A stretch of DNA of 30,450 bases. Origin: UBA3792 sp964426415. Its GTDB lineage: Bacteria; Bacillota; Clostridia; Christensenellales; CAG-138. Below are positions 22,999-30,450 of this stretch, one piece after another. Position numbers and translations under genes: made by a program. The notes under the pieces are model-generated. The model made no database searches, had not been told where the DNA came from, and was given only the letters and a program-made list of their open reading frames with translations. Location: contig CAYRQM010000021.1 of the NCBI GenBank assembly GCA_964426415.1, positions 1 to 30,450 of the forward strand, written 5' to 3'. The first letter of the stretch is position 1. Each line of letters starts with the position of its first letter.

Positions 22999-23024
22999 AC
23001 GAGCCCGCAACGGCTCGTTTTTTT
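22999..23024. terminator. Bidirectional terminator between convergent genes
   Basis: Perfect 7-base stem ACGAGCC (22999-23005) and GGCTCGT (23012-23018) with a 6-base loop. A run of T follows on the plus strand, and a run of A precedes it, giving T on the minus strand. It serves the zinc-ribbon gene and the yhaM-type gene. Confidence 0.88.
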
Positions 23025-23054
23025 GTATTGTTGGTTGTCCCGTTTTTGGGACAG

Positions 23055-23996
23055 CTATATTTTGTAGAGCTGACGGTTGTCCAGCGCCCACTGCCGCTCG
23101 GAGAAGCCGCCGGGGGCGACGCCGTCCAGCGCGGCGTCCATCTCGAACAGCTTGCTGTCCAGCAGGTCGCACACGGAGAGAACCTCGGCTTCGGGGAACA
23201 TCGGCAGCCGCGGACTGCCGAATTCGGGCTGACCGTGGTGAGAAAGCAGCATGTGCTCGACCAGCATCGCCTTTTGGTGCGGCAGCATCGTCACCTCGGC
23301 GGCGGCAGACACCATCGCCATGCCCATGCTGATATGCCCCAAAAGCTGCCCTTCTGCGGTGTATTGCCCCGCAAGCCCCAGCGTGCCCGCGTCCAATTCG
23401 TCCAGCTTGCCGATGTCGTGCAAAATTGCGCCCGTCAGCAGCAGGTCGGCGTTGAGATTGGGGTACAGCGCCGCGATGCTCTGCGCCAAATGCACCACCG
23501 AAACCGTGTGATGCAGCAAGCCGCCGCGCGTAGCATGGTGCAATTTCACACCGGCAGGATACAGCAGCAGCCGATCTTTGTTTTCGCGCATGAGGTATTG
23601 CACGAGCCGACGCAGGTCTTCGTCTTGGAACTTGGCGGCAAGGGCGTACAGCTCGTCGTACATAGCTTGCGGCGGGTAGGGTGCGCAGGGAATGATGGTT
23701 TGCAAATCGACGTCGTCGGCGTCGGTGATGTGGCGGATGCGGTCGATTTTGAACTGTTCGGTGTCCTTCCAGACTTGGACGGCGCCGCGCACCTTGACGA
23801 GATCGTTGGCGGCATAGTCGCCGTGGAGCACGCGGTTATAGTTCCACAGCTTTGCGACGCATTCGCCTTCGCTGTCGGCAATGACCAAATCGAGATAGTC
23901 CGAGCCCTTGACGTCCGTGCGCGCCGCCGCGCTTTTCACGATGCAAAAGCCTTCCGTCGTACCAAGCGCTTCCCGCACCAATCGCATTTTTCCCAT
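23055..23996 (-). CDS. yhaM: 3'-5' exoribonuclease of the YhaM family
   Basis: This 313-residue, two-domain RNase trims RNA from the 3' end in the cytoplasm. Residues about 13-95 form an OB-fold nucleic-acid-binding domain (DLVIADSEGECVAKLWNYN, VKVRGAVQVWKD). Residues about 155-285 form an HD metal-dependent phosphohydrolase domain: LHHTVSV, then ILHDIGKLDEL with His193-Asp194, then HMLLSHHG. Length and order are those of Bacillus YhaM. The ATG is preceded by AAGGAGG (complement of 24004-24010). A TATACT -10 box lies at the complement of 24020-24025. It is convergent with the zinc-ribbon gene. Confidence 0.9.
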   Translation of the reverse strand: MGKMRLVREALGTTEGFCIVKSAAARTDVKGSDYLDLVIADSEGECVAKLWNYNRVLHGDYAANDLVKVRGAVQVWKDTEQFKIDRIRHITDADDVDLQTIIPCAPYPPQAMYDELYALAAKFQDEDLRRLVQYLMRENKDRLLLYPAGVKLHHATRGGLLHHTVSVVHLAQSIAALYPNLNADLLLTGAILHDIGKLDELDAGTLGLAGQYTAEGQLLGHISMGMAMVSAAAEVTMLPHQKAMLVEHMLLSHHGQPEFGSPRLPMFPEAEVLSVCDLLDSKLFEMDAALDGVAPGGFSERQWALDNRQLYKI

Positions 23997-24120
23997 GAAA
24001 GCACCTCCTTATTTGCTCCAGTATAACAGACTGCGGCAAAAATTGCTACCGCCCACGGTCAATTTCCTAAAAATTGCGCATCGAAGCCACAAACCGCGCC
24101 GCGTCGGGCGGCGAAAGTGT

Positions 24121-24150
24121 TTGACACGCCGCCCTGTCACGGGGTATACT
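24121..24150 (+). promoter_or_regulatory. Promoter of the small secreted protein gene
   Basis: Perfect TTGACA at 24121-24126, an 18-base spacer and TATACT at 24145-24150. The transcript would start near 24157, followed by AAGGAG at 24167-24172 and the ATG at 24179. Confidence 0.75.
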
Positions 24151-24178
24151 GTTCCATATACCTAAAAAGGAGACCTTT

Positions 24179-24553
24179 ATGAAACGCATTTTGACTTTGA
24201 CCCTTGCGCTGCTGCTGGTGTTGGGCACGGTGGTGTGTGCCACAGGCGCGAACAGCTTGGTCGGCAACTGGGAGTTCTCGTACATGACGTACAACGGACA
24301 GGTGGTGTTGGAGGCGGGCGACAGCGACACGTTCAACCTCTCGCTTGCACTGCGCCGCGACGGCACCTGCACCCTCACCTCCAACGCGTATGAAACGCCC
24401 GTGGAATGCACTTGGAGCTATGCCGCGCCCACGCTGACCGTCGTTGCGGCAGACGGCAACGCCACGTTCACCTATTATCCCAATCAGAAGATTCTGGTCA
24501 GCGCGGCGGACAGCACCACCGGTTCCACCATGACGCTGAAGCGCGCGAAGTAA
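24179..24553 (+). CDS. Small secreted protein, lipocalin-like fold
   Basis: This 124-residue protein has a typical signal peptide (MKRILTLTLALLLVLGTVVC, cleavage probably near ATG-ANS; the Cys could also hint at a lipoprotein, but the lipobox is poor). The mature part is all beta: LVGNWEFSYMTYNG at the start, DTFNLSLALRRDGTCTL in the middle, and STTGSTMTLKR at the end. This is the plan of small lipocalin-like secreted proteins. The ligand is unknown. It has its own promoter, and a hairpin about 55 bases downstream may terminate it. Confidence 0.75.
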   Translation: MKRILTLTLALLLVLGTVVCATGANSLVGNWEFSYMTYNGQVVLEAGDSDTFNLSLALRRDGTCTLTSNAYETPVECTWSYAAPTLTVVAADGNATFTYYPNQKILVSAADSTTGSTMTLKRAK

Positions 24554-25260
24554 AAACGCCTGCACCGCCAAGCGCGGCGGAATGGGGAATTCGAGAATAT
24601 TTTGGTAATGGCGGCGAAAGCCGCCATTTTGCTTTGCCGAATGCGCGTGTACACATTTTTCGGGAAGGAACGCGAAAAACACCCGTCTGTCATCTTGCGC
24701 CGAAGGATCTCGAACGTAAGCGAGAGATTCTTCCTCGCTTCGCTGCGTCAGAATGACCACGCGGGGCAGGATGCGCGCGGATTTGTTGACATTTTCATGG
24801 GAAAACCCGTGTACAAGGTAATTGGAGATACAGGGAGTTCGTCACGCGACTCCGTGAAGGTACGGGTCGGCTTCGCAGGGAGCGCAGTGACCGAGAAGCC
24901 CATACCGCTGTCGAATGGAGCCGCGGCGAACATTCTCCTGCGTGAGCATGAGGAGCAAAGCGCCGCCGAACAATTCGGCGGCGAAAGCCGCCATCATAGC
25001 TTGAAACTTGTACACGCAAGCACCATTACGGCGCACGGTCATTCTGTAGGGGCAGATACCATCTGCCCGCCGTGTGCAGCTTACACGCGAGATCCTTCGG
25101 CGCAGCCTCAGGATGACATTGGGGCGGTTTTTGTGTCCCTATTCGTGTGGGCGAGTGCGCAAACACTGGCTGGCGGATGGTATCCGCCCCTACGGGATTA
25201 GGGCGATACTTGCGTTCCTTTTCCCAAAACCGTGTACGCCAAAGACAAACGCGTGGCGCG
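24554..25260. repeat. Repeat-rich intergenic region
   Basis: No credible gene is seen in these 700 bases; open frames here are low quality. Instead there are several inverted or dispersed repeats. AATGGCGGC-GAAA-GCCGCCATT at about 24607-24627 may terminate the upstream gene; its core recurs at 24977-24993. A 69-base element at 24689-24757 is bounded by GTCAT and ATGAC and shares GAGATCCTTCGGCGCA in inverted form with 25089-25104. The hairpin GGGCAGAT-ACC-ATCTGCCC at 25050-25068 has an inverted relative, GGCGGAT-GGT-ATCCGCC, at 25172-25188. CGCCGCCGAA-CAA-TTCGGCGGCG lies at about 24961-24982. The pattern suggests a landing zone for small non-autonomous palindromic elements. Confidence 0.7.
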
Positions 25261-25263
25261 TCC

Positions 25264-26457
25264 TTACTTTGCGGCGATTTGCAGATCGAGTTGTTTTTGA
25301 TTTTTTACCACGCTGAAGATGATGACCACCGACGCCAGCGTGAACAGACCGATGCAGATGAACATGGCGATGGGGATGCCCAGCGTGTCGATGGCGATGC
25401 CGCCCAGCAGCATGCTGACGATGCCTGCAAGGATGGTGGTTTCGGTGAGCAGCATTTGCCCTTTGACCTTATCGGATTCGTCCATGCACGCATTGGCAAA
25501 GAACGCCGACACCGGCACGAACACGGCGTAGCTGACCATTTGCAGCGCTTCGCCCACATAGATGAGCCAGCCGCCGATGGGGAACAGCACGGGCAGCGTC
25601 AACAGCAGAATCTTGAGAATGAACAGCAGCGACGACACGCACAGCAGCCGATTGACGCTGATGCGCTTCATGATGCGCGAAAGCAGCAGCATGATGGGGA
25701 TTTCACTGGCAGCCATGATGGCGGACGCCACTTCCATGCGGGCGCCGGTCGCTTGGGAAATGCTGTACAGATAATTGCAGGTAAAATTGTGCGGAATGAA
25801 CATCAGCACGTTGCCCACCAAGAACAGCGTGAACCACGGATTCTTCCGCAGCACGGTGAGAACGCCCGCAGCGGGCGCTTTTTTGGTTTGCACATCGCTG
25901 TCCCGATGCGGCGCGAACAGCATTGCCATGAGGAACAGCCCCGCGTTGCCCGCCAAATAGAGCCACAGCACATGGGGCGCGCCGAACGCATCGAACAGGA
26001 ATCCGTACGCCAAGGACGCCAAGGCATACGCGCCGCTGGCAATGCCGCGTCCCGCCGTAAAGTCGAGCTTTTCGCCGCGGTTGAGGTAGTGGAAGCCCAC
26101 CGCGTTGGACAGCGGCTGCAGCGTCAGCGTGACCGTTGCCATGGCGCCAAACAGCACCGCCGTCACCGCCGCAGGATTGGACGGGTTCAGCTCGAACAGG
26201 GCAATCAGCGACGCGACGCCCGCGCCTGCCGACAGGCACACGCGCAGGGAGAACACGTTGTTGCGGTCGATGAGCGCCGCAATCGCGGGCTGCAACAGCA
26301 ACGACGCCACGTTGGCAAGAGCCATTGTGACGCCGATTTGTGTTTTGGTCAATCCGTATGCGGTCAAAAATTTTTCGGCAAAGGCGTAAACCAAGCAAAC
26401 CGAAATCCAATAACAGCATTGCAGAATCGTAAATTTTGCAGTCAATCCCTTTTTCAC
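25264..26457 (-). CDS. MFS transporter, sugar or nucleoside symporter type
   Basis: This 397-residue inner-membrane protein has about 12 hydrophobic segments, consistent with the major facilitator superfamily. The first segments (FTILQCCYWISVCLVYAFAE, GVTMALANVASLLLQPAIAA) and the central LDFTAGRGIASGAYALASLA resemble the LacY/nucleoside-proton symporter-like branch. The substrate cannot be told. It starts at GTG with no ribosome site before it, and a TTGCTT-17-TATGAT promoter ends only 6 bases before the GTG, so the mRNA may be nearly leaderless. The stop is next to the repeat-rich spacer. It is divergent from spoIIQ. Confidence 0.85.
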   Translation of the reverse strand: MKKGLTAKFTILQCCYWISVCLVYAFAEKFLTAYGLTKTQIGVTMALANVASLLLQPAIAALIDRNNVFSLRVCLSAGAGVASLIALFELNPSNPAAVTAVLFGAMATVTLTLQPLSNAVGFHYLNRGEKLDFTAGRGIASGAYALASLAYGFLFDAFGAPHVLWLYLAGNAGLFLMAMLFAPHRDSDVQTKKAPAAGVLTVLRKNPWFTLFLVGNVLMFIPHNFTCNYLYSISQATGARMEVASAIMAASEIPIMLLLSRIMKRISVNRLLCVSSLLFILKILLLTLPVLFPIGGWLIYVGEALQMVSYAVFVPVSAFFANACMDESDKVKGQMLLTETTILAGIVSMLLGGIAIDTLGIPIAMFICIGLFTLASVVIIFSVVKNQKQLDLQIAAK

Positions 26458-26462
26458 TGCGC

Positions 26463-26491
26463 CATCATAGCATAGTCCAAGAAAAAAAGCA
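26463..26491 (-). promoter_or_regulatory. Promoter of the MFS transporter gene
   Basis: On the minus strand TTGCTT, a 17-base spacer and TATGAT (complement of about 26463-26468). The predicted start site falls at or next to the GTG start codon, implying a leaderless or nearly leaderless mRNA. Confidence 0.5.
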
Positions 26492-26499
26492 ATCGAAAG

Positions 26500-26529
26500 G
26501 TATGCAAATGATTTTGGGCGTCCATACTA
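26500..26529 (+). promoter_or_regulatory. Forespore sigma-G (or sigma-F) type promoter of spoIIQ
   Basis: GTATG at 26500-26504, exactly 18 bases, then CATACTA at 26523-26529. This fits the remembered Bacillus sigma-G consensus (GHATR, 18 bases, CATWHTA), a class overlapping sigma-F, which drives spoIIQ in Bacillus. The predicted start falls at or just before the ribosome site at 26535-26540, so the leader would be very short. Confidence 0.55.
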
Positions 26530-26546
26530 CGCATGAGGTGATTAAG

Positions 26547-27287
26547 ATGGAACAGAAACAACCCAACAAATTCATGGTATTTGTACGCAACAACGGATTT
26601 TATCTCGTGCTGGTACTGTGTCTGCTCGCCGTCGGCACCGCCATTGCGCTGATGTCGATTCCGAGCAAGGAGGAGGAAGCCGCCGTCCCGTCTGCCGCGC
26701 CCGAACAAGCGGAGATTTTGATCGTGGGGCAATCCAACGATGAACCGCTGTCGGCCGTCGTGCCGTCCACGGCGCCAAACGACGTTTCGCCCGTTGCGGC
26801 AGCGACCTTGACTCCCACGCCAAGCCCCAGCCCCGCGCCCACCGCCACGCCCCAAACCAAGACGACGTCCTCCACAACCAAGGCGGCGCCGCCCGTTTCG
26901 GGTGAGATCATTTGGGATTACGCCACGGACAAGCTGCTGTACTCGGTCACGCTGGATCAATGGACGACCCACAGCGGCGTCGACCTTGCCGCCGATGTTG
27001 GCGCCGAAGTGAAAAGCGTGCTGTCCGGCACGGTGGAGCAGGTCTACGAGGACGATCGGCTGTGCGTCACCGTTGTGGTGCGGCACAGCAACGACAGAAC
27101 CTCCCTTTACGCGAACTTGGATGCGTCCGTGCGCGTGAAAGTCGGCGACAAAGTCAACGCTGGCGCCGTGCTGGGCGTCGTGGGCGATACGGCAATCTCG
27201 GAATGTGGGCTAAAGCCGCACGTCCACTTTGCATTCTTTGTGCATGATGCTTCCGTTGACCCGAAGAAATACGTTCGACTCGGTTGA
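26547..27287 (+). CDS. spoIIQ: SpoIIQ-type M23 peptidase, sporulation
   Basis: This 246-residue protein has a short cytoplasmic N-terminus, one membrane helix (about 12-35, FYLVLVLCLLAVGTAIALM), a Pro/Thr/Ala-rich linker (TPTPSPSPAPTATP) and a C-terminal LytM/M23 domain. Zinc ligands appear intact: HSGVD (His142, Asp146) and HVH (His225, His227), as in clostridial SpoIIQ, whereas Bacillus SpoIIQ lacks one ligand. In sporulation SpoIIQ sits in the forespore membrane, pairs with SpoIIIAH and supports the channel and engulfment. The ATG at 26547 follows GAGGTG six bases upstream; a longer frame from 26436 lacks this. SpoIIIAH is not in the window, so a general M23 endopeptidase remains possible. 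Confidence 0.8.
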   Translation: MEQKQPNKFMVFVRNNGFYLVLVLCLLAVGTAIALMSIPSKEEEAAVPSAAPEQAEILIVGQSNDEPLSAVVPSTAPNDVSPVAAATLTPTPSPSPAPTATPQTKTTSSTTKAAPPVSGEIIWDYATDKLLYSVTLDQWTTHSGVDLAADVGAEVKSVLSGTVEQVYEDDRLCVTVVVRHSNDRTSLYANLDASVRVKVGDKVNAGAVLGVVGDTAISECGLKPHVHFAFFVHDASVDPKKYVRLG

Positions 27288-27300
27288 CGTCCTCCTAAAC

Positions 27301-27338
27301 GCCGCGGGCTCTTTGGGGCTCGCGGCACGCCTATTTTT
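27301..27338 (+). terminator. Terminator of spoIIQ
   Basis: Stem GCCGCG...CGCGGC (27301-27326) extended inward with wobble pairs, then CTATTTTT. It lies 13 bases after the spoIIQ stop. Confidence 0.7.
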
Positions 27339-27341
27339 GGG

Positions 27342-27376
27342 CAAAAAAACGGACGCACGAATCGCTTCGTACGCCC
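27342..27376 (-). terminator. Terminator of the isochorismatase-type gene
   Basis: Minus-strand stem GGGCGTACGAA and TTCGTGCGTCC (27351-27376) with a GCGA loop and two G-T pairs, followed by GTTTTTTT (complement of 27343-27350). It lies just beyond the stop at 27392. Confidence 0.8.
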
Positions 27377-27391
27377 GCAGATAAGGAAGGA

Positions 27392-27952
27392 TTAGTCGTT
27401 GGCGCGGAACATGGCGACCAGCTCGTCCACCGAATAGACCTTGGCGTCGTAGACCGACTTGAGGTATTCGATGCCGTAGTTGTAGTCGGCTTCGGTGAAG
27501 CTGTTGGTGGCGTCGGACGCGACCACGATGTTGTAGCCCAAGCAATATGCATCGGCGGTGGTGTGGCGCACGCACATATGGGTGTGCAGACCCGTCATGA
27601 TCACGGTGTCAATGTCAAGCTCCTTGAGCAGCAAATCGAGATCGGTGTGGAAGAACCCGCTGTAACGGCGTTTCGGGACGACATAGTCGGTGTCGCACTG
27701 TTCCAGCTCGGGGATGACCTGCGCGCCAAACGTGCCCGCAACGGCGTGTTCGCCCCACAGCTTGAACTCGTGGTCGATGCCCTTCAGATGCGCGTCGTTG
27801 GAGAAGATAACCGCAACGCCGTTCTTGCGTGCTTCCCGCAAAAGCTCCGCCGTCTTGGGCACGATTGCCAAGCCGCGATCGCATTTCAATGCGCCGGTTA
27901 CAAAGTCGTTCAGCATGTCCACGACGAGGATGGCTGTCTTTTGATTGTTCAT
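27392..27952 (-). CDS. Isochorismatase-family cysteine hydrolase
   Basis: This 186-residue cytoplasmic enzyme shows the full family triad: Asp12 in ILVVDMLNDF, Lys94 in VPKRRYSGF and Cys127 in LHTHMCVRHT. A metal or substrate region, FSNDAHLKG, follows the usual nicotinamidase-like layout. The family includes nicotinamidases and other amidohydrolases; the sequence alone does not settle the substrate. The start MNNQK is chosen because GAGGTG lies 6 bases before it; a Met four codons upstream overlaps that ribosome site. It has its own promoter and terminator, so it is probably monocistronic. Confidence 0.88.
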   Translation of the reverse strand: MNNQKTAILVVDMLNDFVTGALKCDRGLAIVPKTAELLREARKNGVAVIFSNDAHLKGIDHEFKLWGEHAVAGTFGAQVIPELEQCDTDYVVPKRRYSGFFHTDLDLLLKELDIDTVIMTGLHTHMCVRHTTADAYCLGYNIVVASDATNSFTEADYNYGIEYLKSVYDAKVYSVDELVAMFRAND

Positions 27953-27982
27953 ATTGCACCTCATTCATTTTTGTTGATTCCT

Positions 27983-28010
27983 ATTATAGCACGCGCCGAA
28001 AAAATGTCAA
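27983..28010 (-). promoter_or_regulatory. Promoter of the isochorismatase-type gene
   Basis: Minus-strand TTGACA (complement of 28005-28010), a 16-base spacer and TATAAT (complement of 27983-27988). Both boxes are perfect. The leader would be about 25 bases. Confidence 0.8.
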
Positions 28011-28147
28011 CTCATCCCGGTGATCGATTGAACGCTAATAAATTGATAGAAGCATTTTCATCCGTTATACAAGGCGACGCGAGTCTGAAAAGGGGCTGAA
28101 CCTCCAAAATATAAGTTAGGAATTGCCAAAAAGATTATATGATTTTG

Positions 28148-28177
28148 TTGCAATCAAACCCGCGGCGGTGGTATCAT
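28148..28177 (+). promoter_or_regulatory. Promoter of the secreted nuclease gene
   Basis: TTGCAA at 28148-28153, an 18-base spacer and TATCAT at 28172-28177 preceded by TGG, giving an extended -10. The leader of about 50 bases ends with GGGAGAGG before the ATG. Confidence 0.5.
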
Positions 28178-28236
28178 AGAACCTGATTCGGAATAGGCAA
28201 AATCGCTTGTTTCAGCAAAAAAGGGAGAGGAAAACA

Positions 28237-30450
28237 ATGAAGAAAACGGTCCAATTGTTCGCGTTCGTCATGGCGCTGCTGATGGTCATCGGCTTGCTGC
28301 CAATCAGTATGACGAAAACGACAACGGCAGAGACCTTGACTTCAGAAACGGACGCCTCGTATGAGGAAACGTATCCGGAAGCCATCGATATCTGGGAAGA
28401 ACTTGAAGTCCTCGAGGACGAGCAGTACGCCAAGAAGGCGACCGCAACGAAGGTCGCAGAAATGGCATATTCGCTTGTTGAGGCATCCGCGACCACCAAA
28501 GAAGGCACCCTGCAAAAGCACGGCGACATGTTCTTCTGGGAGACCACGGACGGCGCAGCCTGCGGGTATTCTCCGCGTCTGCGTGAAAAGATTCGCGCCA
28601 CCACGGTCGATGCAAACGCTGTCGTCCCCGAAAACGAAGCGCCGATCACCGTTTCCTACGCAAGCAAGGGCGGCAGCCCCACGTCCACCGCGACGGCGGG
28701 CGCCACAGCTACACCGGTTTCGGGCGACGCCACTTGGGAGCTGGTCACTGCAGCCTCCGACATGGTTGCAGGCGGTGAATACATCATCGCGGCGCTCGAC
28801 TACGATTACGCCATCAGCACCACGCAGAACTCCAACAACCGCGGTCAGTCCGCCATCACCAAGAGCGGCACCACCGCCACCATCGGCGCCGACACGCAGG
28901 TGTTGACGCTGGGCGGCGTTTCGGGCGCTTGGACATTCTACGATTCTTCCGCATCCGGCTATCTGTATGCGGCAAGCTCGTCTTCGAACTATCTGAAGAC
29001 CCAAACCACCAACGACGCCAACGGGCAATGGGCTGTGACGATTTCCAGCAGCACCACCGGCTCCGCGACGGTGGTTGCACAGGGCAGCTATACGCGTGCC
29101 ACCATGCAATACAACAGCAGCAGCTTGCTGTTCTCCTGCTACAGCTCCGCTTCCCAAAAGGGAATCTGCCTGTACAAGAAGGTAGCGGGCAGCGCAATGG
29201 CCACCGAGACGGCGACGTCCACCTCCACGGCGTCGACGACGTCGACTTCCACGGCGACCGCCACGGCTTCCACCACGGCGAATCCGGCAGCCAGCGGCAT
29301 ACTGATCTATACGGATTCTTCCAATACCTATTACAGCAGCAGTGCGCTCACCGCGTTGCTGACCTCGTCCTCGGCGGAAAGCACCCTGATCTCGCTGCAG
29401 GACACAAAGCTTTCAAGCACCCTTTCCTATAATAACTTGCGCGACTACGCGTTGGCGTCGGCGGATCGTCCGTCCGACTCCCGTTTGCAGACGGGCAAGT
29501 ATCGGATGCTCTACACGCAAAACTACGAATCCCAGAGCGACCTGCCCAACGCGAGCGGCACGCCCTCCATCAACCGTGAGCACGTTATTCCCCAGAGCGT
29601 CGGCGGATATACCACCAGCGGCCCCGGCTCCGACGTGAACCACGTCCGTCCCTGCTACGAGGCTGCCAACAGCCGCCGCAGCAATTATCCGTACGGCACG
29701 TCCACCGGCACCGAATATTCCTACGAAGGCTCCTACGCCTTCAAGGCAAATACCACCTCGGTCGAGCCGTCCGACTCCGTCAAGGGCGACATCGCACGTA
29801 TTCTGATGTACCAGTACATCCAGTACAGCGACGACGGCTACACGGTGAATCCCGCGAACACCAGCGTGTTCACAAGCGGCATTTCCACGCTGCTTGCTTG
29901 GAACGAGATGGACCCGGTTGACATCGTTGAAATCAACCGCAACAACTACTCTCAGTTCACACAGGGCAACCGCAACCCGTTCATCGACTGTCCGCAGCTT
30001 GCGAACGTCGTTTGGGGCAGCGCGTACAGCTCCACCACGTTCTACGACGTCACCAACGAGGTTGGTTACTTCACGCCGACGTACGCCTCCGGCACGCCGC
30101 AGTTCTCGTCCTCGTCCGCCGTTGCAAGCGCAACGGGTTCCTACGACACCTATGCGGCGGCAGACACGTTTGCGGTTCCCACCAAGGTTTCCGCAGGCAG
30201 CAGCTTCAACTACACCATTTCGGTGCAGTCCACGCTGCCGGGCAGCGTCATCGTCAAGTACACCGACAGCGGCACAACGCTTCCCACCTCGGGCAGCGGC
30301 GCGTACTACACTTGGGATTCTTCCACCAACACCATTTCGGTGTATAACGTAGACGAAGACATCACCATCGCGTACAGCACGTCCACCTCTACGTCCACCC
30401 CGACGCCCGTTCCGACGGACACGCCGACGCCTGAGATCACGGCAACCGCA
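28237..30450 (+). CDS. Large secreted endonuclease I family protein, 3' end beyond the window
   Basis: At least 738 residues, open to the window end. A signal peptide (MKKTVQLFAFVMALLMVIGL) is followed by an acidic helical region, a beta domain at about 165-310 (TWELVTAASDMVAGGEYIIA), and a Thr/Ser-rich linker at about 320-350. The endonuclease I (EndA/NucM-like, His-Me finger) domain covers about 365-590: INREHVIPQS with His449, DVNHVRPCYEAANSRRSNYP, VKGDIARILMYQYIQY and the family signature QGNRNPFID near residue 576. A further beta module and a Thr/Pro-rich stretch (TPTPVPTDTPTP) follow, pointing to wall-spanning sequence or more domains. It probably degrades extracellular DNA or RNA for nutrients. 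The ATG follows GGGAGAGG. Confidence 0.85.
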   Translation, partial: MKKTVQLFAFVMALLMVIGLLPISMTKTTTAETLTSETDASYEETYPEAIDIWEELEVLEDEQYAKKATATKVAEMAYSLVEASATTKEGTLQKHGDMFFWETTDGAACGYSPRLREKIRATTVDANAVVPENEAPITVSYASKGGSPTSTATAGATATPVSGDATWELVTAASDMVAGGEYIIAALDYDYAISTTQNSNNRGQSAITKSGTTATIGADTQVLTLGGVSGAWTFYDSSASGYLYAASSSSNYLKTQTTNDANGQWAVTISSSTTGSATVVAQGSYTRATMQYNSSSLLFSCYSSASQKGICLYKKVAGSAMATETATSTSTASTTSTSTATATASTTANPAASGILIYTDSSNTYYSSSALTALLTSSSAESTLISLQDTKLSSTLSYNNLRDYALASADRPSDSRLQTGKYRMLYTQNYESQSDLPNASGTPSINREHVIPQSVGGYTTSGPGSDVNHVRPCYEAANSRRSNYPYGTSTGTEYSYEGSYAFKANTTSVEPSDSVKGDIARILMYQYIQYSDDGYTVNPANTSVFTSGISTLLAWNEMDPVDIVEINRNNYSQFTQGNRNPFIDCPQLANVVWGSAYSSTTFYDVTNEVGYFTPTYASGTPQFSSSSAVASATGSYDTYAAADTFAVPTKVSAGSSFNYTISVQSTLPGSVIVKYTDSGTTLPTSGSGAYYTWDSSTNTISVYNVDEDITIAYSTSTSTSTPTPVPTDTPTPEITATA

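Noticed and set aside
23028..24026. Plus-strand frame opposite yhaM
   Set aside because: Val/His/Gln-rich shadow; the minus-strand gene has motifs, a ribosome site and a promoter box.
25147..26475. Plus-strand frame of 442 codons opposite the MFS gene
   Set aside because: His/Gln/Arg-rich peptide typical of the antisense of a membrane protein; no start signals.
28005..28099. A 31-codon plus-strand frame starting at 28004
   Set aside because: No ribosome site; it overlaps the promoter of the divergent hydrolase gene.
1..30450. tRNA genes, rRNA, CRISPR arrays, IS elements, attachment sites
   Set aside because: Looked for at phage edges and in spacers; no cloverleaf, regular repeat-spacer array, transposase or clear direct repeat pair was seen.

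Overview
The window looks like a chromosomal segment of a fairly GC-rich, spore-forming Clostridia-type Firmicute carrying phage DNA. The evidence is a spoIIQ-type sporulation peptidase with a forespore-type promoter, a yhaM-type exoribonuclease, AGGAGG-type ribosome sites throughout, and phage genes of Firmicute character. No tRNA, rRNA, CRISPR array, integrase, repressor or IS transposase is visible.

Layout. (1) 1-13,840, late genes of a phage, all on the plus strand: the end of a small gene; a giant virion-type gene of about 3,240 codons (248-9,965, split by a one-base frame break near 4.8 kb) with hydrophobic segments, a zincin, a RelA/SpoT-like domain and an ADP-ribosyltransferase-like domain; a BppU-like baseplate protein; a receptor-binding fibre; two small genes; an endolysin carrying a dockerin; an XhlA-like protein; a holin; and a strong terminator. 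(2) 13,841-13,984, an AT-rich junction with an inverted repeat. (3) 13,985-22,320, the packaging and head block of a short-tailed, P22/N4-like phage: terS (frame-broken), terL, portal, scaffold, N4-gp56-type major capsid, connector, gp10-like stabiliser and two ejection-type proteins. By eye this block is clearly richer in GC than block 1 and resembles the host genes in codon use. (4) 22,400-30,450, chromosomal genes: a promoter, a structured RNA candidate and a zinc-ribbon protein; yhaM; a small secreted protein; a 0.7 kb repeat-rich spacer; an MFS transporter; spoIIQ; an isochorismatase-family hydrolase; and a large secreted endonuclease I cut by the window end.

How it works together. Blocks 1 and 3 in circular order would match a P22-type late region (lysis, terminase, portal, scaffold, capsid, connectors, ejection proteins, tail). 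Here the ring is opened between the ejection-type genes and the giant protein. It may be a rearranged or decaying prophage, two adjacent remnants, or an assembly join. Three single-base frame breaks lie in the phage part and none was noticed in the chromosomal genes.

The strongest novel signal is inside the giant gene. Directly after the RelA/SpoT-like domain, the opposite strand carries a 64-codon gene (6,149-6,343) with its own ribosome site and a TTGACA-17-TACTCT promoter. I infer a candidate toxin-domain plus antisense immunity or antitoxin pair embedded in a virion protein. This is a hypothesis from layout and motifs only.
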